Shown piece after piece: positions 1-8,146 of a DNA stretch of 64,000 nucleotides (positions are counted from its first letter, which is position 1; each line of letters begins with the position of its first letter). The notes beneath the pieces are model-generated. The model was not told where the DNA came from, searched no databases, and saw nothing but the letters and a program-made list of their open reading frames with translations. Both the position numbers and the translations under genes were made by a program. Origin of the DNA: an uncultured Alistipes sp. (GTDB lineage: Bacteria; Bacteroidota; Bacteroidia; Bacteroidales; Rikenellaceae); assembly GCA_947573795.1 (NCBI GenBank), contig CANPHE010000007.1:1-64000 (forward strand). Direction: 5' to 3'.

Positions 1-144
1 AGTATCTTCGGCGGAGCCAAAGTTCGATTAAGCGAGGGCAAAAGCAACCTTGTTTGCATTTTGCCGAGCGGAAGTATCTTCGGCGGAGCCAAAGTTCGAT
101 TAAGCGAGGGCAAAAGCAACCTTGTTTGCATTTTGCCGAGCGGG
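1..144. repeat. Two tandem copies of a 72-bp repeat (dispersed repeat family A)
   Basis: The first 72 bases are repeated almost exactly in bases 73-144 (unit begins AGTATCTTCGGCGGAGCC and ends TTTTGCCGAGCGG). Read on the minus strand the unit has the layout of the promoter-bearing family A copies at 11.6, 39.1, 39.9 and 47.7 kb, but its box reads GAACTTTG instead of TATCTTTG, so these copies look like decayed promoters. They point left, towards a gene outside the window. Confidence 0.85.
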
Positions 145-276
145 AGTGATACATCGATAGAAATATTTTCGAAATCACGGATTTTGTGTTATTTTTGTAG
201 AACGATCGCACGTAGGGGCGGAGAGCCGTCCGGTGCGAGTATCGATAGCTTTGCAAACAACACAAAACGGAACGAT

Positions 277-1731
277 ATGTCAGAAATTACCTCTTTGGAA
301 CCGCGCATCGTCTGGGAACAGTTCGATGCCATTACGCGTGTGCCGCGCCCCTCGAAAAAGGAGGCGCAGATTATCGACTATCTGGTCGGTTTCGCCCGCG
401 AACACGGGATAGAGTATCAAAAGGATGCCATCGGCAATGTCGTGATGCGCAAGCCGGCCACTCCCGGATTCGAGGATCGGCCTACGGTTATTCTCCAGGC
501 CCATATGGATATGGTCTGCGAAAAGAATTCCGATGTGGAGTTCGATTTCGAGCATGACGCTATCCGAACGCATATCGACGGCGGCTGGGTGCGTGCCGAG
601 GGTACGACGCTCGGTGCCGACTGCGGTATCGGCATGGCTGCGGCCCTGGCCGTGATGATCGATCCTGCGGTGGAGCACGGTCCCGTCGAGGCGCTTTTTA
701 CGGTCGACGAGGAGACGGGTCTCACGGGTGCTTTCGAACTCGGCGAAGGAATGCTTACGGGCAAATACCTCGTCAACCTCGATTCGGAGGACGAGGGCGA
801 AATCTTCATCGGCTGTGCGGGCGGTATCGACACGGTGGCGACGTTCCGCTATACGACCGAACCCGCTCCGGCGAACTACACTTTCTATCGCGTGGATGTA
901 TCCGATCTGCTGGGCGGCCACTCGGGCGACGATATCGATAAGGGGCGCGTCAATTCGAACAAGACCGTGGCGCGTCTGCTGTGGGACGGCATGCAGAGCT
1001 TCGAACTGCGTCTGAGCTATTTCTCGGGCGGCAATCTGCGCAATGCGATTCCGCGCGAGGCCTATGCCGTGTTCGGCATTCCGACGCGTTTCAAGAGCGA
1101 TTTCGAGAAACGCTATGCTTTGTTCGCCGAGGACCTCGCGGCCGAATTCCGGCTGCGCGAACCGAATTTCCGGATCACGCTCAACGAAATGCCTGCCGTC
1201 GATCGGGTGATCGACGCTCGCACGCAGTTCGGACTGGTCTATGCGCTGGTCGGTGTGCCCAACGGCGTCGTGGCCATGTCGCAGGCTGTGCCGGGATTGG
1301 TCGAGACCTCGACCAACCTCGCATCGGTGAAGTTCGAGGGCGACGATCGGATCGTGGTCACCTCCTCGCAGCGTTCGTCGGTCGAAAGCGCCAAAACCTA
1401 CGTGATGCAGATGGTCGAATCGGTCTTCGCTTTGGCCGGGGCCGATGTCGCCCATTCGGACGGATACCCGGGCTGGACGCCCGATCCGCAATCGAAGCTG
1501 CTCGAAATCACGGTCGAAGCCTATCGGCGTCTCTTTGCCACAGAGCCCAAGGTGCGGGCCATCCACGCCGGCTTGGAGTGCGGTTTGTTCCTGGAGAAAT
1601 ACCCCGACCTGGAGATGGTCTCTTTCGGTCCGACCCTGCGCGGCGTGCATTCGCCCGACGAGCGGCTGGAGATCGCTACGGTGCCGAAGTTCTGGGATTT
1701 GTTGCTCGAAGTGTTGCGCCGTATCGAATAA
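277..1731 (+). CDS. pepD: Aminoacyl-histidine dipeptidase (Xaa-His dipeptidase, M20 family)
   Basis: Cytosolic zinc dipeptidase of the PepD/carnosinase M20C group that cleaves dipeptides such as Xaa-His. Visible metal-site motifs are QAHMDMV, GADCGIG and the catalytic DEETG, followed by a lid domain and a C-terminal AIHAGLECG motif. The ORF track starts at 61, but that N-terminus runs through the 72-bp repeat. I choose the ATG at 277 (MSEITSLEPRIVWEQF), which gives 484 aa, the usual family length. It is monocistronic and ends at a strong hairpin shared with the convergent cdaA. Confidence 0.95.
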   Translation: MSEITSLEPRIVWEQFDAITRVPRPSKKEAQIIDYLVGFAREHGIEYQKDAIGNVVMRKPATPGFEDRPTVILQAHMDMVCEKNSDVEFDFEHDAIRTHIDGGWVRAEGTTLGADCGIGMAAALAVMIDPAVEHGPVEALFTVDEETGLTGAFELGEGMLTGKYLVNLDSEDEGEIFIGCAGGIDTVATFRYTTEPAPANYTFYRVDVSDLLGGHSGDDIDKGRVNSNKTVARLLWDGMQSFELRLSYFSGGNLRNAIPREAYAVFGIPTRFKSDFEKRYALFAEDLAAEFRLREPNFRITLNEMPAVDRVIDARTQFGLVYALVGVPNGVVAMSQAVPGLVETSTNLASVKFEGDDRIVVTSSQRSSVESAKTYVMQMVESVFALAGADVAHSDGYPGWTPDPQSKLLEITVEAYRRLFATEPKVRAIHAGLECGLFLEKYPDLEMVSFGPTLRGVHSPDERLEIATVPKFWDLLLEVLRRIE

Positions 1732-1805
1732 AGGGCGGCTCCTGAGGAGCAGCAGCTTTCCCCTGCGGAAACTTGTTTTGCACGTGTCCGCAGGCTGCAC
1801 CCCGA

Positions 1806-1853
1806 AAACAGTTCCGCCGCATTTACAGACTTGTAAATGCGGCGGAACTGTTT
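1806..1853. terminator. Bidirectional terminator between pepD and cdaA
   Basis: A 22-bp perfect stem (AAACAGTTCCGCCGCATTTA and its complement) encloses a 4-nt loop and is flanked by A- and T-rich ends. It sits between convergent pepD and cdaA and can serve both. Confidence 0.9.
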
Positions 1854-1862
1854 CTCAATCGC

Positions 1863-2663
1863 TTATTCCGCGACCTCTTTTTTGGAGCGTTTGCGGCTGT
1901 TGAGCGTCAGGTAGCGTTGCAAGGTCTGTTGCAGACGTACCGGATCGAGGTTTTTACGGAGTTCGCCGCCCTGGGCGATGGAGATTTCGCCGGTCTCCTC
2001 CGAAACGACGATGATGATGGCGTCCGATATCTCGCTGATGCCGATCGCGGCGCGGTGACGCGTGCCGTAGGATTTCGGGACCTCGCTCTGCGTCACGGGG
2101 AGAATACATTTCGCGGCGACGATGCGGTCGCCTTCGATCAGTACGGCGCCGTCGTGCAGCGGGGCGTTCTTGAAGAAGATATTTTTGAGCAGCGACGTGG
2201 AGATTCGCGCATCGAGGGCGATGCCCCCTTCGGCGATCAGTCTCAGGTCGCTCTCCTGGCTGATGACGATCAACGCTCCGGTCTTCGTCTCCGACATTTC
2301 GCGGCAGGCCGTGACGATCGGTACGACGTTCGTCTGCACGCTGTCGTCGGCCGAGGAGAAGATGCGCGTGATGAAGTTGAACTGCTTCTGCCGCATGCCG
2401 ATCACCTGGAGGAAGCGGCGCAATTCGGGTTGGAAGACGATAATCAGGGCGATGGCGCCTACTGAAATCATCTGTCCGAGGATGGTTGACAGCAACTCCA
2501 TGTTGAGCGTGCGGACGACGACCCACAGCAGGTAGATGGCGATGATTCCCGAGAGAATATACGGCGCATTGGTTCCCTTGGTCATGCGGTAGATCCAATA
2601 CATGCTGAGGGCGACCAGGATGATGTCGATGAAATCGATGAATGTGAACGGAACGAATCCCAT
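1863..2663 (-). CDS. cdaA: Diadenylate cyclase CdaA (DacA)
   Basis: Membrane-bound synthase of the second messenger c-di-AMP from two ATP. Three hydrophobic segments fill residues 8-78, followed by a short coiled linker and the DAC domain. The two catalytic motifs are intact: DGA at residues 171-173 and RHR at 202-204. The length of 266 aa is typical of CdaA. In Firmicutes cdaA is usually beside cdaR (YbbR) and glmM; here it stands alone between pepD and a tRNA gene, while a short YbbR-like gene lies at 23.7 kb. Confidence 0.95.
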   Translation of the reverse strand: MGFVPFTFIDFIDIILVALSMYWIYRMTKGTNAPYILSGIIAIYLLWVVVRTLNMELLSTILGQMISVGAIALIIVFQPELRRFLQVIGMRQKQFNFITRIFSSADDSVQTNVVPIVTACREMSETKTGALIVISQESDLRLIAEGGIALDARISTSLLKNIFFKNAPLHDGAVLIEGDRIVAAKCILPVTQSEVPKSYGTRHRAAIGISEISDAIIIVVSEETGEISIAQGGELRKNLDPVRLQQTLQRYLTLNSRKRSKKEVAE

Positions 2664-2837
2664 GTCTCTGCGTTTTTGTGCGGTCGTGATCCGGGGTACA
2701 CGGGGCGCCCGCCGTTTTTCGGGGTGAGCCTGTTTCGGGGGCAGGTCGGGGGTACCTTTCCGTTGCGAATGACCTTGCCGATGTTTCGCAACGAAAAAAG
2801 TCTCTGCGCCACGGCAAAGACTTTCCGTCTCATCTTG

Positions 2838-2912
2838 TCGGGGAGACTGGATTCGAACCAGCGACCCCCTGCTCCCAAAGCAGGTGCGCTAACCGGACTG
2901 CGCTACACCCCG
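2838..2912 (-). tRNA. tRNA-Pro (anticodon TGG)
   Basis: The minus strand folds as a cloverleaf: acceptor CGGGGTG/CTCCCCG with one T-T mismatch, D stem GCGC/GCGC, anticodon stem CCTGC/GCAGG with loop TTTGGGA (anticodon TGG), T arm GCTGG-TTCGAAT-CCAGT, discriminator A. The CCA end is not encoded. It has its own upstream promoter. Confidence 0.95.
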
Positions 2913-2961
2913 TTGTCCCGTGTTGCGACGGATGCGCCGGGCGTCCGCCGAATTTGTCGCA

Positions 2962-2993
2962 CAAAGATAGCGGCTTTTTTTCGTTCGGGCAAA
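2962..2993 (-). promoter_or_regulatory. Promoter of tRNA-Pro
   Basis: On the minus strand TTTG, exactly 20 nt, then TATCTTTG: a perfect match to the Bacteroidetes primary sigma factor consensus, about 50 nt before the tRNA. Confidence 0.85.
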
Positions 2994-3068
2994 CATTTCG
3001 GGGATTAATCGCAACGATTGCCCGTCCTGCGGGGACGCATGCCTTTCCCGTCGGTCTACGGCCTCGGT

Positions 3069-3698
3069 TTATTTGCCGATAGCGTCGAGCAGGGGCAGGA
3101 AATCGTCTTCCGGCGAGGGCATGTAGACGGAGAATCCCAACGCGCGGGCCGCCTCGACGTTGCGGGCCCCGTCGTCGATGAATAGCGTCTCCTCCGGTTT
3201 CATGCCGCTGTGGTCGATCATGCTGCGGAAAATCGCCTCGGAGGGCTTCAGCAGGCGCATCTGGTAGGAGAGGTAGATATGGTCGAAGCATTCGTCCATC
3301 GATCGGCCTCCGGCGGCGAACATCGCCCGGATGCAGCGCATCGACGCGGGGTTGTTGTTCGATAAAACATAGGTGCGGATGCCGCGTCGGCGCAGCGTCT
3401 CCAGCATTTCGATCTTCTCGGGAGCGACTCCCGTGAGGAATTCGCCGTAAGCCCAGGCGATCTGCTCGTCGGTAATGTCGGGTCGCTTGCAGAGGTCGCG
3501 CATTTCGTCGCAGGCTTCGTGGAAGGTGATCTGGCCGCTTTCGAGCCGGCCGATCATCTCGGCCGGGTAACAGGGGTCGATTACGCGGGCTACGGCATCC
3601 ATGCCCAGGGAGCGGAATGCCGCGCGGCACCGCTCGATATCGAGACCGACCAGGACTCCGCCCAGGTCGAACACGACGTTTCGGATCGTCGTCATCAT
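3069..3698 (-). CDS. HAD-superfamily hydrolase (subfamily IA, YihX-like)
   Basis: Predicted cytosolic phosphatase of 209 aa. HAD motif I is FDLGGVLVGLD (nucleophile Asp; the usual second Asp is Gly, as in YihX-type sugar phosphatases), motif II is VLSNNNP and motif IV FIDDGARNVEAA. The ORF track extends upstream into the SDR gene; the ATG at 3698 overlaps the SDR stop codon as ATGA, the normal form of coupling here. It is the last gene of the steroid-reductase operon. Its substrate cannot be read from the sequence, and its link to steroids is only positional. Confidence 0.9.
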   Translation of the reverse strand: MMTTIRNVVFDLGGVLVGLDIERCRAAFRSLGMDAVARVIDPCYPAEMIGRLESGQITFHEACDEMRDLCKRPDITDEQIAWAYGEFLTGVAPEKIEMLETLRRRGIRTYVLSNNNPASMRCIRAMFAAGGRSMDECFDHIYLSYQMRLLKPSEAIFRSMIDHSGMKPEETLFIDDGARNVEAARALGFSVYMPSPEDDFLPLLDAIGK

Positions 3699-4561
3699 TT
3701 CTGGAATTGCATCGTATAACGCCGCAGCGGCCTTAGCAGCCACATGGGCAGGATTTTACAGATAGGTATGAATGCCCGGTTCCACCAGTCGGGCACGATC
3801 GTCCTCTTTCCGCGCCACAGGGCGCCGAGTGCCCGGCGGGCACAGGAGTCGGCCGAAATCAGCACGCCGAGGCGCAAGCCGATCCGCTGCCAGTGGGGCG
3901 TCAGTCCGTAGAGGTCGGTCGCTACGCCTGCCGGACATACGGCCGTCACGCGGACGCCCCGTTCGGCCATCTCCTTGGCGAAAGCTACGGAGAAGGTCCT
4001 TACGTAAGCCTTGGTCGCCGTGTAGAGCGCCATGCCCGGGAAGGGCATCCAGATCGAGAACGAGGACATGTTGAGAATCCATCCCCGGCCGCGGGCCGCC
4101 ATGTCGGCACCGAAGGCGAGGCAGTTTTTCGAAAGCGTCATGTCGTGCAAGAGAATCATGCGCTCGACGCGCTCGGGCGGGGTTTGCAACATGTCGCGGA
4201 ACGAGAAGATGCCCGCATTGTTCACCAGCACGTCGACTTCGATACCCATCGCCCGCACGGCGGCGTAGAGCTCGTCCGAGGCTTCGATGCGCGCCAGGTC
4301 GATGGTCAGGACTCGTACGTCGCGGCCTGTTGCGATCGTCGGTCTGTCCGTCTGCGGAGCCTTACCGGCATCGGCGGTCGGTCGTGTCGTCAGAATCTCC
4401 TCCCGGACCGCTTCGAGCGTCTCGCGGGTCAGCCCCGCGAGGATCAGGTTGTAACCGAGGTTGGCCAGTCGCAGGGCGTAACAGCGCCCGATTCCCGTTC
4501 CGGCTCCGGTCACCAGCGCCCAGCCGTTGCCCGGAGCGATCTCTCCGCGTCTCATCGTCAT
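3695..4561 (-). CDS. Short-chain dehydrogenase/reductase, candidate hydroxysteroid dehydrogenase
   Basis: Classical SDR of 288 aa: cofactor motif TGAGTGIG near residue 17, NNAG motif, catalytic Ser in NMSS and catalytic YTATK. A basic, hydrophobic C-terminus (WWNRAFIPICKILPMWLLRPL) suggests membrane contact, as in 17-beta-HSD/DltE-like SDRs. It starts at an ATGA overlap with the flavoprotein gene upstream. Next to a 5-alpha-reductase and an OYE flavoprotein it fits the 3-beta-HSDH position of the bile-acid gene set of gut Bacteroidales. Position and stereochemistry of the oxidised hydroxyl cannot be inferred from sequence. Confidence 0.88.
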   Translation of the reverse strand: MTMRRGEIAPGNGWALVTGAGTGIGRCYALRLANLGYNLILAGLTRETLEAVREEILTTRPTADAGKAPQTDRPTIATGRDVRVLTIDLARIEASDELYAAVRAMGIEVDVLVNNAGIFSFRDMLQTPPERVERMILLHDMTLSKNCLAFGADMAARGRGWILNMSSFSIWMPFPGMALYTATKAYVRTFSVAFAKEMAERGVRVTAVCPAGVATDLYGLTPHWQRIGLRLGVLISADSCARRALGALWRGKRTIVPDWWNRAFIPICKILPMWLLRPLRRYTMQFQK

Positions 4562-5784
4562 TTGATTTTGCGCAGTTCTTTCCACAGTTTCTCGGGAATC
4601 TCCTCCGCGCAGTTGTGGCAGCACTGCATGTCGACCGAATACATGCGGGCCATGCAGTAATCGCGGTGGTCGCATCCCGAGCGGGTCGAGCGGTCGCCGT
4701 CGCGGAGTTTGTTGACGAATCCCGGGTCGTTGACCAGGGCGCGGGCCATCTGCACGAGCTCGAAACCTGCGTCGAGCACCCGTTCGATACCTTCGCGCGA
4801 AACCAGACCGCCGACGTAGACCAGCGGTCCCTTCAGCGCCGCGCGGAACTTGCGGGCGTTCTCCAGGAAATAGCACTCCTCGAAATCGTACTGTTTGATC
4901 ATCTGGTTGCCGAAGAGGTTGACGACGATCTTCTGCGGCCACGACGACCAGGGCATGTAGTAGCTCATGGTCTTGGTCGGGATGCGTCCGCGCATGACGG
5001 CCATCGGGGCCTTGGAGACGAATCCCGACGTGAGGACGATGCCGTCGACGTTGTACTGCTCGATGCGGCGGGCGATCTCGATGCTCTCGGGAATCTGGAT
5101 GCCGCTCTTGAATCCGTCCTCCATGTTGTGTTTCACCAGCACGGCCGTACGGGTGCGGGCCGCAGCTTCCATCACCTCGTCGAGGCACATGGTCATGAAG
5201 CGCATGCGGTTTTCGAGCGAGCCGCCGAATTCGTCGCGGCGGCGGTTGGTGTAGGGCGAGAGGAACTGCGAGATCAGGTAGCCGTGTCCGGCGTGTACCT
5301 CCACCGAGTCGAAACCCGCTTCGTGGGCCGTGACGACGGCGCGTCCGAAGTCGCGGGCGATTTCGGCGCATTCGCTGCGCCGCATGCCGCGCACGAAGGT
5401 GGGGGAGTAGAGGTTGAAACCCGTCGAGGCGCCGATGGGGAAGCAGCCGGCCGTAGACCAGTGGGTCATGTTGCCGCAGTGGCCGATCTGAATGCCCGCG
5501 GCGGCGCCTTCGCGGTGGATGGCGTCGGTGATGTCGCGCAGCCCCGGGACGATTTCGGGCCGCAGCCACAACTGTTTGTTGAAGGAGAGTCCGCTGCGGC
5601 ACACGGCGGCATAAGCCAGCGTGGTCATGCCCACGCCGCCGCGGGCCACCGATACGTGGTATTGCTTGAGTTGTTCGGTCGGACCGAAATCCTTGCCCAT
5701 CGACTCGAATGCCGCCGAGCGGATCGTGCGGTTGCGCAAAGTGACGGGACCCAGCTTATAGGGGGTGAAGAGTTTGGAATCCAT
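4558..5784 (-). CDS. NADH:flavin oxidoreductase (old yellow enzyme family), candidate 5-beta-steroid reductase
   Basis: FMN-dependent TIM-barrel ene-reductase, 408 aa. The start MDSKLFTPYKLGPVTLRNR (ATG at 5784) matches the family N-terminus; the track's upstream extension is rejected. Family motifs are QIGHCGN, EVHAGHGYLISQFLSP and, at the C-terminus, a Cys-rich segment GCDHRDYCMARM...CCHNC resembling the Fe-S cluster cysteines of 2-enoate reductase/BaiCD. It lacks the long FAD/NAD(P)H domain of full-length BaiCD-type enzymes. The 16-bp gap from the 5-alpha-reductase and ATGA overlap with the SDR indicate one operon. Confidence 0.9.
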   Translation of the reverse strand: MDSKLFTPYKLGPVTLRNRTIRSAAFESMGKDFGPTEQLKQYHVSVARGGVGMTTLAYAAVCRSGLSFNKQLWLRPEIVPGLRDITDAIHREGAAAGIQIGHCGNMTHWSTAGCFPIGASTGFNLYSPTFVRGMRRSECAEIARDFGRAVVTAHEAGFDSVEVHAGHGYLISQFLSPYTNRRRDEFGGSLENRMRFMTMCLDEVMEAAARTRTAVLVKHNMEDGFKSGIQIPESIEIARRIEQYNVDGIVLTSGFVSKAPMAVMRGRIPTKTMSYYMPWSSWPQKIVVNLFGNQMIKQYDFEECYFLENARKFRAALKGPLVYVGGLVSREGIERVLDAGFELVQMARALVNDPGFVNKLRDGDRSTRSGCDHRDYCMARMYSVDMQCCHNCAEEIPEKLWKELRKIK

Positions 5785-5800
5785 GACGGAAGTTTTTGGC

Positions 5801-6562
5801 TTAGTAGAGGAACGGCAGGATCGCCTTGCGGTTGAGCGAAGTGAACTCCTCGCCGAATTCGGCGGCATAGCGGCGCCGCAACGACACGGCGCGGGGTGCC
5901 AGGTTGGCGAAGGTCCACCACGCGAAGACCGCTCCGGCCCACGACCACGATGCGACGGCGAAGCCGATCCATTCGGTCAGCTCGCCGAAATAGTTGGCCG
6001 ACGAGACGTAGCGGAACATGCCGCCGCGGGGAATGTAGTGGCGTGTGTCGCCGGGTTTGCGCAGGTTGCGGATGATGTGGTCGGAATGCAGGTTGACGGC
6101 CATGCCGAAAAGGAACAGGGCGCCGCCGATATAGATATAGGGCTTCGCGAACCAGTCGGCGTAGTAATCCGCCGGGGAGACGTAGAAAATCCAGCCGCCC
6201 TGCATCAGTGCGTTGATCGTGTTGAAAAGCATGCCCATCAGGACGATGCCCAACGGCATCTGCGACTTGCCGCGCATGAGCAGCGGGAAGATAAAGGCCC
6301 GTTGCAGGTAGTGGGCCTGGAACAGGAGGAATAGCGTGAGCGGTGCCGCTTCGAACATCCGCTCGGAGCCGGCCCACAAGACGCACATGAGGATGAAGAC
6401 GGGCGATTCCATCAACACCCATCCCACCTTGTTGGGCACGGGAGGGCCGTAGCGGCGGTTGAACAGATAGCCGTATCCGGCTTCGAGGAAATGAAGCGCG
6501 ACGAAGACTCCCAGGCCCGTTACGGCCATGACGATGAGCAGTATGTCGAACGATGCGTTCAT
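5801..6562 (-). CDS. Steroid 5-alpha-reductase (3-oxo-5-alpha-steroid 4-dehydrogenase family)
   Basis: Integral membrane enzyme of 253 aa with about six hydrophobic spans, predicted to reduce the delta-4 double bond of 3-oxo-steroids with NADPH. Motifs diagnostic of SRD5A proteins are present in order: HYLQRAFIFPLLMRGK, NLHSDHIIRNLRKPG, IPRGGMFRYVSSANYFGE followed by LTEWIGFA, and the C-terminal RKAILPFLY. Start chosen at ATG 6562 (MNASFDILL), removing a 39-residue track extension that precedes the first membrane span. First gene of the operon with the OYE flavoprotein, SDR and HAD genes. Confidence 0.93.
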   Translation of the reverse strand: MNASFDILLIVMAVTGLGVFVALHFLEAGYGYLFNRRYGPPVPNKVGWVLMESPVFILMCVLWAGSERMFEAAPLTLFLLFQAHYLQRAFIFPLLMRGKSQMPLGIVLMGMLFNTINALMQGGWIFYVSPADYYADWFAKPYIYIGGALFLFGMAVNLHSDHIIRNLRKPGDTRHYIPRGGMFRYVSSANYFGELTEWIGFAVASWSWAGAVFAWWTFANLAPRAVSLRRRYAAEFGEEFTSLNRKAILPFLY

Positions 6563-6649
6563 AGGCGGTGCGTGTCGGTTCGAAAGAATGGTTTTTCTGT
6601 CCGCACGGTTCGGGACGTGCGATGTGTCTCGGGAGCGCCCAAAACGCCG

Positions 6650-6680
6650 TAAAGATACGCATTTTTCGTCGTTCGGCAAT
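6650..6680 (-). promoter_or_regulatory. Promoter of the steroid-reductase operon
   Basis: Minus strand: TTG, 19 nt, TATCTTTA (one mismatch in the last base of the -7 box). The predicted start gives a leader of about 84 nt before the ATG at 6562. Confidence 0.65.
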
Positions 6681-7053
6681 TCTTTTCGGGAAACTATTGT
6701 TGTTCGCGGAGGGCGGACTTCTCTACGATTTATCTTCGGCGCCCGGATAAGAGGCGGGGCGCCGGAGGTTGAAAGAGAAGGGTGAAAGGATCGTTTTCGG
6801 CGGTTGCGGGGCGCAATTCCCGGTTGCGAAGGGTGGCGGGACCGGGTGCGTATGGCACGATCTGTGCCGGAATGCCGGGTGTAGTCCGGACATGCAGGTT
6901 CCCGAGAGGCACTTCCCCGCGGCCCTTAACGGCTGACCGCAAATTCAGGGACCTTCTCCGCGGCAAGCGCCCCGTTCGGAGCCGATAGTCCGGCGACAGC
7001 CTCCTGCCCAAGGGGGCTGTTTTCGTGTCGGTCGGTGCGTCGGGGCGAAAGAA
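6681..7053. other. Intergenic region with nested hairpins and a plus-strand terminator; no gene seen
   Basis: No convincing ORF on either strand. On the plus strand CTTCTCT at 6717 can pair with AGAGAAG at 6772 around an inner GGCGCCC/GGGCGCC stem, and ACAGCCTCC/GGGGGCTGT at 6996-7020 is followed by TTT, a terminator in plus orientation although no plus-strand gene lies upstream. I could not match it to RNase P, tmRNA, 6S or a known riboswitch. It may encode a small RNA. Confidence 0.4.
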
Positions 7054-7746
7054 TCAATACATATATTTTTCCATCAACGGAACCAGCAAAGCCGTGGCCA
7101 GCCCCATGAGCGCCATCGCCAGGCCGCTCAGCGCCCCTTCCACGGCTCCGATCTCGATCGCCCGGGCCGTGCCGATGCCGTGGGCTGCGGCTCCGAGGGC
7201 GAATCCCCGCGCTTCGGGATCGCGTACGCCGCAGCGTGCGAGGATCCACTCTCCGAAGATGCTGCCGAAAATGCCGACGCAGAACACGACCACCGACGTG
7301 ACGCTGACCATGCCTCCCAGCGGTCCCGAAACCGAAACGGCGATCGGCACCGTGACGGATTTGGGGGCTATCGAGGTGAGGATCGTGCGGTCGACCCCGA
7401 AAGCCATGGCGATGTAGACGACGCTCGCCACTCCCGCGATACAGCCCGCGATCGTCGCGACGGCGACGGGCAGCAGACTGCCGCGCAGTCGTTCGACCTG
7501 TTCGTAGAGCAGATATCCGAGGGCCACGACCGACATGCCGAGCGCGAAGTCGAGCATCCGGGTCGCCTCCTTGTAACGTTCGTAGGGAATGTCGGCGCAG
7601 AGCAGAAAGACGATCAGGGATACGAAGGTCAGCAGCACGGGGTGCAGCAACGGCATGCGCATGCGGCGATAGAGCATGCCGCCCGCGCAGTAGAGTCCGA
7701 CGGTGAGCGTCAGCAGAAAGAGGTCCGAGCGGATGAAATCAACCAT
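7054..7746 (-). CDS. lrgB: LrgB-family membrane protein
   Basis: Antiholin-like LrgB/CidB protein of 230 aa with seven to eight hydrophobic segments and the conserved LTSIAPKSVTVPIAVSVS motif followed by AAHGIGTARAIE. LrgAB pairs are implicated in control of murein hydrolase activity, or transport of pyruvate or glycolate, at the inner membrane. The start overlaps the end of lrgA by 8 nt, so the two are translated together. Confidence 0.95.
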   Translation of the reverse strand: MVDFIRSDLFLLTLTVGLYCAGGMLYRRMRMPLLHPVLLTFVSLIVFLLCADIPYERYKEATRMLDFALGMSVVALGYLLYEQVERLRGSLLPVAVATIAGCIAGVASVVYIAMAFGVDRTILTSIAPKSVTVPIAVSVSGPLGGMVSVTSVVVFCVGIFGSIFGEWILARCGVRDPEARGFALGAAAHGIGTARAIEIGAVEGALSGLAMALMGLATALLVPLMEKYMY

Positions 7747-8110
7747 TGCGTCGAAGATTTTTGAGCCGCACCAGACGCGTGCGGCGGTTGAGGCTTTCGT
7801 AGGTCTTGCCTGCGACGACCAGTACGACGACGGTCGACAGCACGGCCGAGATGACGATCGCCCACAGGTTGCCGAGGATTACGTCGTAGGATTCCATCAA
7901 CCCTACGCCGTAGGGGACGAAAAAGAGCGCCATCGTGCCGAGCAGGAAACGTGCGGCGGGACGTACGGTCTCGGCCCGCAGGCGTCCCGAGCAGAGGGCT
8001 CCGAAGAGCAGGATCATGCCGATGATGTTTCCCGAGATATACCCGCCCGTGAGCGAGCTCAACAAATTGCCGATCAGCCAGAAAAGAAGAATGAAAAACA
8101 GTCCGGTCAT
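7739..8110 (-). CDS. lrgA: CidA/LrgA-family holin-like protein
   Basis: Small membrane protein of 123 aa with four hydrophobic spans and the LrgA signatures SGNIIGMILLF and FFVPYGVGLM. It starts at ATG 8110 (MTGLFFILLFW); the track's nine extra residues are polar and unlikely. It lies 36 nt after the FeoB-associated peptide gene and overlaps lrgB, which suggests that the pair is the distal part of the feo transcript. Confidence 0.92.
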   Translation of the reverse strand: MTGLFFILLFWLIGNLLSSLTGGYISGNIIGMILLFGALCSGRLRAETVRPAARFLLGTMALFFVPYGVGLMESYDVILGNLWAIVISAVLSTVVVLVVAGKTYESLNRRTRLVRLKNLRRNG

Positions 8111-8146
8111 TGCATTGCGTGCGTTTCGAAGCCGCAAAGATAATAC

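Noticed and set aside
1-144. CRISPR-like tandem repeats
   Set aside because: Two directly adjoining copies with no spacers; the unit matches the intergenic repeat family instead.
280-1800. 506-aa minus-strand ORF opposite pepD
   Set aside because: Antisense shadow of pepD, low-complexity His/Arg-rich translation with no family motif; typical of high-GC coding DNA. The same holds for the long antisense ORFs opposite feoAB, dnaK, secDF, the BACON lipoprotein and the TonB receptor.
6681-7024. RNase P RNA, tmRNA or cobalamin riboswitch
   Set aside because: GTCCGGAC and GGGTGAAAGG recall conserved words, but the remaining conserved blocks of these RNAs are absent and no suitable downstream gene exists for a riboswitch.
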